From: Candidatus Pacearchaeota archaeon
GTDB taxonomy: Archaea > Nanobdellota > Nanobdellia > Pacearchaeales > GW2011-AR1
NCBI GenBank assembly: GCA_016784085.1
Contig: JADHVH010000014.1
Span: 1-10,936, forward strand
Direction of reading: 5' to 3'
DNA length: 10,936 nt
Program-made: the position numbers and the translations under genes
Notes under the pieces: generated by a model
Told to the model about the DNA's origin: nothing
The model's database searches: none
What the model saw: the letters and a program-made list of their open reading frames with translations, nothing else
Part shown: positions 1 through 5,230 of the stretch, piece by piece
How the letters are laid out: the number at the start of each line of letters is the position of its first letter
Position numbering within the stretch: position 1 is the first letter of the stretch

Positions 1-212
1 AATATTGTTTAGAAACAGGTTTATGGCAAAACCAATCAGATATTAATGCTACATGTGTTGAAAATTACGAATGTGGAAGTAATCGTTGTGAAGAGGATCA
101 ATGTGTTGAATATAATTTTGTAAAGGTATTATTTGAATGGTTAAAAAAATTATTTGTTTTTGAAAGAAATCTTAATGAAACAAATACAACTAATTTTAGT
201 GAAGAAATCTAA
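1..212 (+). CDS. C-terminal fragment of a Cys-rich, probably exported surface protein (5' end outside window)
   Basis: The first complete codon is at base 3, and the frame stays open for 69 residues to TAA at 210-212. Numbering from the first visible residue, the fragment has five cysteines (2, 18, 24, 29, 34). Four of them fall in a C-x5-C-x4-C-x4-C cluster of the kind seen in small disulfide-knotted repeats of archaeal surface proteins. Five N-x-S/T sequons (Asn 10, 15, 58, 61, 64) are crowded into this tail, which suits an N-glycosylated extracellular protein. Residues 40-54 (VKVLFEWLKKLFVFE) form a likely amphipathic or membrane-proximal helix. The product cannot be named from the tail alone. 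Export is inferred from Cys and sequon density, because no signal peptide is visible. The stop lies two bases before the next ATG, so the fragment may be cotranscribed with the genes that follow. Confidence 0.75.
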   Translation, partial: YCLETGLWQNQSDINATCVENYECGSNRCEEDQCVEYNFVKVLFEWLKKLFVFERNLNETNTTNFSEEI

Positions 213-214
213 AA

Positions 215-673
215 ATGTTAATTAGAACGCATTTGATGATTACCTTATTTTTTATTTTACTTTTGATTTCAAGTGTTAATAATAAAATATTATTTGTAAT
301 TGTAGCCATTTTAGCTACTTTTTTAGCAGATATAGATACTAAACATTCCACTTTAGGAAAGAAAAAGATTTTTAGAATTTTACAATTTTTTATAAGACAT
401 AGGACTGTGTTTCATAGTTTCACATTTTTAATTTTATTAACTATTTTATTTATAGTTTCAATACCAGTAATTGCTTTACCATTTTTTTTAGGATATGGTA
501 GTCATTTAATTGCAGATAGTTTTACAATGAGGGGGATTAGGCCTTTTTATCCTTTGAAAACCCTTGCCTATGGAAAGCTAAGAACAGGAAGTAGGGCTGA
601 AACAGGGGTTTTGGTAGTATTTTTAATTTTAGATGTTTTACTTATTTTTGCCAATTTAAGGCTTTTTAATTAA
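215..673 (+). CDS. YdjM/DUF457-family membrane-bound metal-dependent hydrolase
   Basis: This 152-aa integral membrane protein has the scattered polar motifs of the YdjM (LexA-binding, inner membrane-associated putative hydrolase) family. They are an N-terminal THL with His6, a LADID motif with Asp39 and Asp41, RHRTVFHS with His62 and His67, and GYGSHLIADS with His97 and Asp101. The conserved His/Asp residues probably bind metal at the membrane face. Hydrophobic stretches at about 7-21, 24-38, 68-83, 85-100 and 131-147 suggest four or five membrane helices. No substrate is established for the family. The start ATG follows the upstream stop by two bases, and the stop overlaps the next ATG by one base (TAATG), so it sits inside an operon. 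E. coli ydjM belongs to the SOS regulon. Whether that relates to the radA gene two genes downstream is speculation. Confidence 0.8.
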   Translation: MLIRTHLMITLFFILLLISSVNNKILFVIVAILATFLADIDTKHSTLGKKKIFRILQFFIRHRTVFHSFTFLILLTILFIVSIPVIALPFFLGYGSHLIADSFTMRGIRPFYPLKTLAYGKLRTGSRAETGVLVVFLILDVLLIFANLRLFN

Positions 674-1071
674 TGATTATATCCAAAGCTATAAATGCTT
701 ATAAAGAAAGATTGGATTTATTTTCTATGGCAGATAGAGAACAAGGAGAAGAACGAAGTAAGTTAATCTTGTATAGTGTGGATGGAAAGAGTAATGATGT
801 TGCAGATGATATTATTAAGGGAATGGGATATTTGGGTTTAGAATCAAATGTACATTATACATTTATTTTTAATAGCACCTTTCCCAAATCTGAGGAGGGA
901 TCAATTACCGGAGATAATTGGAAAGAATTATCAGATAGGGTTGTTTTAGAAATCCCTAAAAATAATTTATTGGAATTAGAACATGGTGTTTTAATGGGGC
1001 ATCACCCTATAAAAAGATATTTTGAAACCCATGAAGAAAAAATTCAAAGAAGAGTAAACAATTTAAAATAA
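673..1071 (+). CDS. Hypothetical protein, 132 aa, between ydjM-like gene and radA
   Basis: I do not recognise a family. It is soluble and mixed in charge, with no membrane segment, no signal peptide and no cysteines. The N-terminal third is helical (MIISKAINAYKERLDLFSM). A strand-like KLILYSV at about 30-36 follows, then a helix containing VADDIIKGMGYLGLE, a strand-like VHYTFIFNSTF, and a basic helical C-terminus with a notable GVLMGHHPIKRYF motif at about 105-117. The overall pattern looks alpha/beta. Its ATG overlaps the preceding stop by one base and its TAA ends two bases before the radA ATG, so translation is probably coupled to both neighbours. The tight spacing and normal composition argue that it is a real gene. 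A role alongside RadA is possible, but nothing in the protein shows it. Confidence 0.75.
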   Translation: MIISKAINAYKERLDLFSMADREQGEERSKLILYSVDGKSNDVADDIIKGMGYLGLESNVHYTFIFNSTFPKSEEGSITGDNWKELSDRVVLEIPKNNLLELEHGVLMGHHPIKRYFETHEEKIQRRVNNLK

Positions 1072-1073
1072 AA

Positions 1074-2084
1074 ATGGCAATTAAGAAAGAAAAGGAAGAA
1101 ACAGGGGAAGAAGAAATTAAGAAAGGTAAAGAATCTAAAGAACCTGTTTTAACAGATCTCCCAGGTATTGGGCCTGCTGTTTCTGCTAAGCTTGAAGCTG
1201 CTGGAATTTATGATCTTATGTCTTTAGCTGTAATGACTCCTGTTAGTTTAGGTGATGCTGCTGGTGTTAGTGCTGCTGTTGCAAGAAAAGCTATTCAGGC
1301 ATCTAGAGAAATGCTTCAACTAGGTTTTGTAGATGGTGCAGAATATGCTAAAAAAAGAGAAAATATTCACAATATAACCACTGGCAGTAAAGCCTTTGAT
1401 GACCTTCTGGGAGGAAGAGGATTAGAAAGTAGAGCAATAACAGAGGCGTTTGGAGCATTTGGATCTGGAAAGACCCAAGTAGGATTAACTTTAGCTGTAA
1501 ACGTCCAATTGCCTCTTGAAAAAGGTGGGGCAAATGGTAAATGTGTATTTATTGATACAGAGGGAACTTTTAGGCCTGTAAGGGTTAAACAAATAGCAGA
1601 ACAAATAGGAGCTAATCCTGAGAAAGTTTTGAAAAATATAATGGTTGCAAGAGCATTTAATTCAGACCACCAAATGCTTTTATTAGATAAGGTTAGTGAG
1701 ATGATTAGAGAAGGTGAACCCATCAAATTAATGGTCATAGATTCGTTGACAGCCCATTTTAGAGCAGAATTTGCAGGAAGAGGCCAATTAGCTGATAGAC
1801 AACAAAAATTGAATAGATATCTTCATGATTTAATGAAACTAGCTGAAACACATAATATTGCTGTTTATGTAACAAATCAAGTTATGGCTAATCCTGCTCA
1901 GATGTTTGGAGACCCTACAACAGCTATTGGAGGCCATATTGTAGGTCATGCCTCCACATATAGGGTTTATTTAAGAAGAGGTAAAAAAGGTTCAAGAGTT
2001 GCAAAGTTAATAGATAGTCCTAACTTACCAGACAACGAAACAATATATTACATTACTGAGGCTGGAGTTGTGGACGAAGCCTAG
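1074..2084 (+). CDS. radA: DNA repair and recombination protein RadA
   Basis: RadA is the archaeal RecA/Rad51 recombinase, an ATP-dependent filament on single-stranded DNA that performs homology search and strand exchange. At 336 aa it is full length. A Lys/Glu-rich N-terminus (about 1-24) precedes a helix-hairpin-helix domain (LPGIGPAVSAKLEAAGI at 29-45). The interface motif FVDG at 85-88 has Gly in the last place, where Rad51 has FxxA. The ATPase core follows, with Walker A GAFGSGKT at 127-134, the catalytic-type Glu163 in DTEGTFRPVR, and Walker B LMVIDS at 219-224. The L1 region is around 225-243 and the L2 region around 269-292 (NQVMANPAQMF then IGGHIVGHAS). All hallmark residues are present, so it should be active. 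It follows the 132-aa gene by two bases, has no Shine-Dalgarno or TATA box of its own, and is probably expressed from upstream. It ends in TAG. Confidence 0.98.
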   Translation: MAIKKEKEETGEEEIKKGKESKEPVLTDLPGIGPAVSAKLEAAGIYDLMSLAVMTPVSLGDAAGVSAAVARKAIQASREMLQLGFVDGAEYAKKRENIHNITTGSKAFDDLLGGRGLESRAITEAFGAFGSGKTQVGLTLAVNVQLPLEKGGANGKCVFIDTEGTFRPVRVKQIAEQIGANPEKVLKNIMVARAFNSDHQMLLLDKVSEMIREGEPIKLMVIDSLTAHFRAEFAGRGQLADRQQKLNRYLHDLMKLAETHNIAVYVTNQVMANPAQMFGDPTTAIGGHIVGHASTYRVYLRRGKKGSRVAKLIDSPNLPDNETIYYITEAGVVDEA

Positions 2085-2108
2085 ACAAATTAATATTATT
2101 CTATATTA

Positions 2109-2164
2109 TATATTTTGGATCATATATTTTGCAATATCTATTTTGGAGAATATACTTTACTAAA
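2109..2164 (+). repeat. Degenerate 14-bp tandem repeat upstream of endoQ
   Basis: Between radA and endoQ, three units start exactly 14 bp apart at 2109, 2123 and 2137: TATATTTTGGATCA, TATATTTTGCAATA and TCTATTTTGGAGAA. A weaker fourth unit follows at 2151 (TATACTTTACTAAA). The first ten bases of the first three units are nearly identical, while the last four vary. The array ends just before the proposed endoQ promoter at 2167. It could bind a regulator or be a chance pattern in AT-rich DNA; the GG/GC at a fixed phase argues mildly against chance. Confidence 0.5.
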
Positions 2165-2166
2165 AC

Positions 2167-2174
2167 TATTTAAC
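2167..2174 (+). promoter_or_regulatory. Candidate TATA box for endoQ (leaderless)
   Basis: TATTTAAC is centred about 26.5 bp before the EndoQ ATG, with an A-rich BRE-like stretch (TAAAAC) just upstream. At the usual archaeal TATA-to-start distance, transcription would begin at or next to the ATG. The T-rich tract that follows (2179-2196, ending in seven T) contains no Shine-Dalgarno and could also help terminate radA transcripts. Confidence 0.5.
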
Positions 2175-2196
2175 TAGATTTTTCATTTATTTTTTT

Positions 2197-3399
2197 ATGG
2201 AGATTATTGTTGACTTGCATATTCATTCAAAATATTCAAGGGCAACTTCTAAAAATTTAAGTGTTGAGAATTTAGAAAAATATGGCCGAATGAAAGGAAT
2301 TGGTTTATTTGGAACAGGAGATTTTCAACATGAAGAATATAGAAAAGAACTTGATGAAAATTTAACAGAAGATGATAAAGGAATTTTAAGGACTAAGAAT
2401 GGTTTTCCATTTATTTGGCAAACAGAAATTAGTTTTATGTTTACTCAGGGGGAAAAAGGAAGAGCAATTCATTTAGTTGTTTTATGCCCTAATGGTAAAA
2501 CAGCGGATAAGATTACAGAATATTTGAAAAGTAAAGGAAGAATTGATTATGATGGTAGGCCTATTTTTGGAATAGCTTGTAAAGATTTTGTAAAAGATAT
2601 GAAAAAGATTAATGAAAAAATAGAAATTATTCCTGCTCATTGTATGACTCCTTGGTTTGGATTATTTGGAAGTAAAAAAGGTTTTGATAGTTTAAAAGAA
2701 TGTTTTGGAGATCAAACAAAACATATTTATGCTGTGGAATCTGGGCTAAGTGCAGATCCACCTATGCTTTGGAGGTTTAAAGAAAAAGTAAATATTGTGA
2801 GTTTTTCAGATTCCCATAGTTTTTGGCCCTGGAGATTAGGAAGAGAGGTTACTATTTTAGACATAAAAGAATTAAGCTATGACAATATTATTAATGCAAT
2901 AAGAACAGGAAATGGATTAAAAGCAACTGTTGAAACTCCTCCTGAATATGGAATGTATCATTGGGATGGCCATAGAAAATGTGATTTTTCTTGTGGGCCT
3001 AAAAAAACAAAAGAACTTGAAGATAAATGTCCCAGGTGTGGCAAACAATTAATTTTAGGGGTAGATTATCGTGTTGAAGAAATTTCAAAAGAAGAGATGG
3101 GCTATGAACCTAAAAACGCTAAAAAATTTTATACTCTTTTACCTTTGCATGAATTAATTTCTCTCCAGGTAAAATCAGGAATTGCTTCTCAAAAAGTTTG
3201 GAATATCTATAATATTTTAATTGAAAATTTTAAAGACGAATTTAATTTATTATTAAATATTAGTGAAGAAGAAATGGTTGAAAAAAATGTCGAAAGAGCA
3301 TTAATTGATTTAATTTTAAATAATAGAAAAGGAAAAATAAATGTTATTCCTGGCTATGATGGGGTTTATGGTAAGGCTACTTTAGATTTAAAAAATTAA
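2197..3399 (+). CDS. endoQ: Endonuclease Q (PHP-domain, deaminated-base repair nuclease)
   Basis: EndoQ nicks DNA 5' to deaminated bases (uracil, hypoxanthine, xanthine) and AP sites, starting an archaeal alternative excision repair pathway. This 400-aa protein matches the family in length and motif order. A PHP domain opens with VDLHIHSKYSRA (Asp6, His8, His10), then GTGDFQH (Asp42), QTEIS (Glu77) and IHLVV (His92). Next come PAHCMTPWFGLFG (His148), ESGLSADP (181-188) and SFSDSHSFWPWRLGRE (Asp205, His207). These should provide the metal centre. A four-Cys zinc element follows (C262, C266, C278, C281), and then the C-terminal domain ending in VIPGYDGVYGKA. The assignment rests on the PAHxxTPW, LSAD and SDxHxxWPxRLGRE combination, which separates EndoQ from PolX or histidinol-phosphatase PHP proteins. 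It appears monocistronic. Its TAA shares the palindrome TTAA (3396-3399) with the convergent nop10 stop. Confidence 0.9.
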   Translation: MEIIVDLHIHSKYSRATSKNLSVENLEKYGRMKGIGLFGTGDFQHEEYRKELDENLTEDDKGILRTKNGFPFIWQTEISFMFTQGEKGRAIHLVVLCPNGKTADKITEYLKSKGRIDYDGRPIFGIACKDFVKDMKKINEKIEIIPAHCMTPWFGLFGSKKGFDSLKECFGDQTKHIYAVESGLSADPPMLWRFKEKVNIVSFSDSHSFWPWRLGREVTILDIKELSYDNIINAIRTGNGLKATVETPPEYGMYHWDGHRKCDFSCGPKKTKELEDKCPRCGKQLILGVDYRVEEISKEEMGYEPKNAKKFYTLLPLHELISLQVKSGIASQKVWNIYNILIENFKDEFNLLLNISEEEMVEKNVERALIDLILNNRKGKINVIPGYDGVYGKATLDLKN

Positions 3400-3518
3400 T
3401 TTGAAATATCTCTTAGCTTTAGAAATTTATAATGGGCATCAGATGTTTTTATTTTACATTTAGAACAGTTTTCTTTTAAAGTATATTTTTTACAAATCTT
3501 ACACTTTTTTAACAACAC
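3396..3518 (-). CDS. nop10: Short Nop10 homolog, H/ACA RNP protein (40 aa, GTG start)
   Basis: The minus frame from GTG at 3518-3516 runs 40 codons to TAA at 3398-3396. The product carries the Nop10 signature of a small zinc ribbon: KCKICKKYTLKENCSKCKIKT, with Cys 6, 9, 18 and 21 and the near-diagnostic YTLKE. After it come SDAHYKFLKLRD and the end. Nop10 binds the Cbf5 catalytic subunit in archaeal H/ACA ribonucleoproteins that make pseudouridine in rRNA. At 40 aa it is shorter than typical archaeal Nop10 (about 55-60 aa), lacking most of the C-terminal helix. The start follows the Nudix-like stop by one base (TAAaGTG), implying translational coupling. TTG at 3515 is an alternative start. 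aIF2-alpha and Nop10 are commonly adjacent in archaea, and here only the Nudix gene separates them, which supports the call. It is easily missed because it is short and lacks ATG. Confidence 0.82.
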   Translation of the reverse strand: MLLKKCKICKKYTLKENCSKCKIKTSDAHYKFLKLRDISN

Positions 3519-3519
3519 T

Positions 3520-3933
3520 TTATTTTAGTTCAAGTAAGAATTCTTTTAATTTTTTGTGGAAAGATGTTGTAAAATAATCTTCAAGTTCTTCTGGATCTAC
3601 CCATTTAAGTTCTTTAAATCTCCCTCCAGCATTTTCTTCTCCTTCAAAGCTTTCACATAAAAAATAAACAGATAATAAGTCTTCTTTTTCAGGATATGTT
3701 TTAGAAAAAATAGCTCCAAGATTCTTTACAACTAGCCCTGTTTTTTCTTTAACACTATTTTTAAGAGTTATATCTACATCTTCTCCAGGAACAGCGCTTC
3801 CACCTGGAAAACCCCATGTTAATTCTGGTAATTCTGGAACCCCTTCAGTCCTTCCTATAAGAATTTTTTTATTAGCAGGATCAAATATAATACCCAATAT
3901 TGCAACTGAAAATTGGGGGTTATTTTTTTCCAT
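3520..3933 (-). CDS. Nudix-fold protein with degenerate catalytic box
   Basis: This 137-aa protein has the overall Nudix pattern: an N-terminal strand (FSVAILGIIFDP), KILIGRT, WGFPGGSAVPGED, a helix, then TGLVVKNLGAIF, and a C-terminal LKWVDPEELEDYF helix region. Nudix hydrolases cleave nucleoside diphosphate-X compounds using Glu residues of the box G-x5-E-x7-R-E-U-x-E-E-x-G-U. Here G-x5-E is intact, but REUxEE reads NSVKEK: Arg is Asn, the first Glu is Ser and the last Glu is Lys. Only one of the three Glu in this segment remains, so hydrolysis is doubtful. The protein may bind nucleotide without cleaving it, or have a structural or regulatory role. It lies between aIF2-alpha and nop10, with nop10 one base downstream. 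A candidate promoter is in the gap before it. Confidence 0.85.
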   Translation of the reverse strand: MEKNNPQFSVAILGIIFDPANKKILIGRTEGVPELPELTWGFPGGSAVPGEDVDITLKNSVKEKTGLVVKNLGAIFSKTYPEKEDLLSVYFLCESFEGEENAGGRFKELKWVDPEELEDYFTTSFHKKLKEFLLELK

Positions 3934-3959
3934 TTTATATAATATTAGGGATTTTTATC

Positions 3960-3970
3960 AATATTTAAGC
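3960..3970 (-). promoter_or_regulatory. Candidate TATA box for the Nudix-like/nop10 pair
   Basis: On the minus strand GCTTAAATATT is centred about 32 bp before the Nudix-like ATG, in the 83-bp gap after aIF2-alpha. At a normal TATA-to-start distance this would give a leader of a few bases. It is looser than the other boxes here, and an A-rich TGATAAAAAT nearer the gene is an alternative. Confidence 0.35.
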
Positions 3971-3982
3971 TTTGTGATGGTG

Positions 3983-4000
3983 AAAAACATTTGTAAAAAA
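3983..4000 (-). terminator. Possible T-tract terminator after aIF2-alpha
   Basis: Read on the minus strand, about 17 bases past the aIF2-alpha stop there is a run of six T followed shortly by a run of five T. Archaeal RNA polymerase terminates at such T-rich tracts without needing a hairpin. T runs are common in this AT-rich sequence, so the call is weak. Confidence 0.3.
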
Positions 4001-4016
4001 TACATTAAGAAAATAT

Positions 4017-4730
4017 TTACTTCTCTATAATACTCAATTCAAAGCCAGCATTTTTAGCTGTTTTTTCCATTTCAGAGATAATTTTTTTAAGTTCTTGATC
4101 TGCAGATTTAAGATTTTCTCCTTCTAATTCTAAAGAATATTTTCCTGCAGAGATATATTTTGCTTGAACTGGTTTTATTTTTGAAAATAGTGTTTTTATT
4201 AATTCTAACCCATTAGATTTGTTGGTATGTATATTAAATTCTTTTTTTACAGTAGATTTTTTACTTTTTTGAGTATTTAATATTTCTAAAATTTTAATTG
4301 AATTAGATTTTCCCACTATTTTTTCAAGTCTTTTTGGATTTTCTTTAGCTTCTTCTAAAAAATCATAAATAGTTTCTTCTTTTGTGACTTGGTTAATAAA
4401 ATCTTTTACTTTTTCCCCTAGAACTGTTTTAAGAATACTTTTATATCCTTTTTCTTGTTTATTTTTTTCTTTCATTTCTTTTTGTTCTTTAGGAGTAACT
4501 CTTCTAAATGAAAGTTCAATATTCCCATTAGGAGATATTCTAAGTACTTTACAGATAATTTTTTTCTTAGGTACAACATAATCTCTTATATTTCTTATTC
4601 TTCCTGGAGCAATTTCACTAAAACTAATATTACCTTCTCCTTGGCCTTCAATTTCTACAAAGACAATTGTTCCAATTATTTTATTTACAGTGCAAAGGAC
4701 TATATCTCCTTCTTCTAATTTTTTTGTCAT
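4017..4730 (-). CDS. eif2a: Translation initiation factor aIF2 subunit alpha
   Basis: This is the alpha subunit of heterotrimeric aIF2, which delivers initiator Met-tRNA to the small ribosomal subunit. The 237-aa protein has an N-terminal S1/OB domain (about 8-78) with the signature FSEIAPGRIRNIRDYV at 37-52, ending in NIELSFRRVTPKEQ. A Lys/Glu-rich helical middle domain (about 80-155) follows. The C-terminal alpha/beta domain that contacts the gamma subunit (about 162-237) contains ISAGKYSLELEGENLKSADQ. It is somewhat shorter than the roughly 265 aa common elsewhere, in keeping with a reduced genome. It lies downstream of uS15 across a 44-bp gap that holds its own candidate promoter, and the Nudix-like and nop10 genes follow on the same strand. 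No Shine-Dalgarno is seen before the ATG. Confidence 0.95.
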   Translation of the reverse strand: MTKKLEEGDIVLCTVNKIIGTIVFVEIEGQGEGNISFSEIAPGRIRNIRDYVVPKKKIICKVLRISPNGNIELSFRRVTPKEQKEMKEKNKQEKGYKSILKTVLGEKVKDFINQVTKEETIYDFLEEAKENPKRLEKIVGKSNSIKILEILNTQKSKKSTVKKEFNIHTNKSNGLELIKTLFSKIKPVQAKYISAGKYSLELEGENLKSADQELKKIISEMEKTAKNAGFELSIIEK

Positions 4731-4750
4731 GAATTATTAAGAATTAGTGC

Positions 4751-4760
4751 AGTTTTAAAG
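4751..4760 (-). promoter_or_regulatory. Candidate TATA box for aIF2-alpha (leaderless)
   Basis: CTTTAAAACT on the minus strand is centred 25.5 bp upstream of the ATG, inside the 44-bp gap after uS15. A second, similar CTTTAAAAAA lies ten bases further out. The position predicts a transcript starting at or next to the start codon. Confidence 0.55.
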
Positions 4761-4774
4761 TTTTTTAAAGAGAA

Positions 4775-5146
4775 TTATTTCTTCTTTTTTTCAATAGGTA
4801 TTTTGAAATATTGTTTAAGCTTTCTTAATTGGGAAAAGACTCTATCTTTTTCCCTCATAGCTCTTTTATCTTGTTTGTTTTTAGCATAATGTGCATTTAA
4901 TCTTTCTAATTTTATTTCGACATTTTTTAGATCAGGATTTTCATATTTTTCTTTTTCTTTTAAAATTTTAGAAATCTTTTTCTTTTGATCTTTAGGGTGA
5001 ATTCCTTCTAATTTTAATTTTTGACCTATTTTTTCAGAAGTTAAACCTTTTCCAGCCAATTCTAAAACTTTTTTTTCAAATTCATCTGCAGTAATCTTTT
5101 TTAGCTTAGGTTTTTCTATTTTTTCTTTAGTAATCTTTTTTGGCAT
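4775..5146 (-). CDS. rps15: Small ribosomal subunit protein uS15, archaeal type, divergent N-terminus
   Basis: uS15 binds the central domain of 16S rRNA early in small-subunit assembly. The 123-aa product has the archaeal/eukaryotic S13/S15 N-terminal helical domain (about 20-48, VLELAGKGLTSEKIGQKLKLEGI). The S15 core follows, with its conserved rRNA-binding stretch (LNAHYAKNKQDKRAMREKDR at 83-102, His86 and NKQDKR 90-95) and the closing QLRKLKQYFKI. It is shorter than the roughly 150 aa usual for archaeal uS15. The N-terminal RRGxSSSxRP-type segment is replaced by a Lys-rich tail (MPKKITKEKIEKPKLKK), and the C-terminal RTGRLP-type extension is reduced to IPIEKKKK. The protein is strongly basic, as expected. 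It is divergently transcribed from the MinD-type gene across 84 bp and is followed by aIF2-alpha. Confidence 0.88.
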   Translation of the reverse strand: MPKKITKEKIEKPKLKKITADEFEKKVLELAGKGLTSEKIGQKLKLEGIHPKDQKKKISKILKEKEKYENPDLKNVEIKLERLNAHYAKNKQDKRAMREKDRVFSQLRKLKQYFKIPIEKKKK

Positions 5147-5167
5147 GCCATTAAATTGTAAAATTGT

Positions 5168-5176
5168 TTTTTAAAT
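5168..5176 (-). promoter_or_regulatory. Candidate TATA box for uS15 (leaderless)
   Basis: ATTTAAAAA on the minus strand is centred 26 bp before the uS15 ATG. The 84-bp gap to the divergent MinD-type gene holds both promoters back to back, with no room for a long leader on either side. Confidence 0.55.
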
Positions 5177-5200
5177 CTTGCTGTTGGAGATTCTAGTAAG

Positions 5201-5210
5201 ATTTTTAAAG
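5201..5210 (+). promoter_or_regulatory. Candidate TATA box for the MinD/ParA gene (leaderless)
   Basis: ATTTTTAAAG is centred 25.5 bp before the ATG at 5231, and no Shine-Dalgarno follows. The next ATG upstream (5215) is out of frame, which supports the chosen start. Confidence 0.5.
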
Positions 5211-5230
5211 AAAAATGAATTTGAATTATA

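Noticed and set aside
1367..1738. Minus-strand open frame opposite radA (123 codons)
   Set aside because: It lies wholly within the unmistakable RadA core, has no family features, and its residues are those expected from reading RadA codons backwards. The smaller frame at 1348-1533 is rejected for the same reason.
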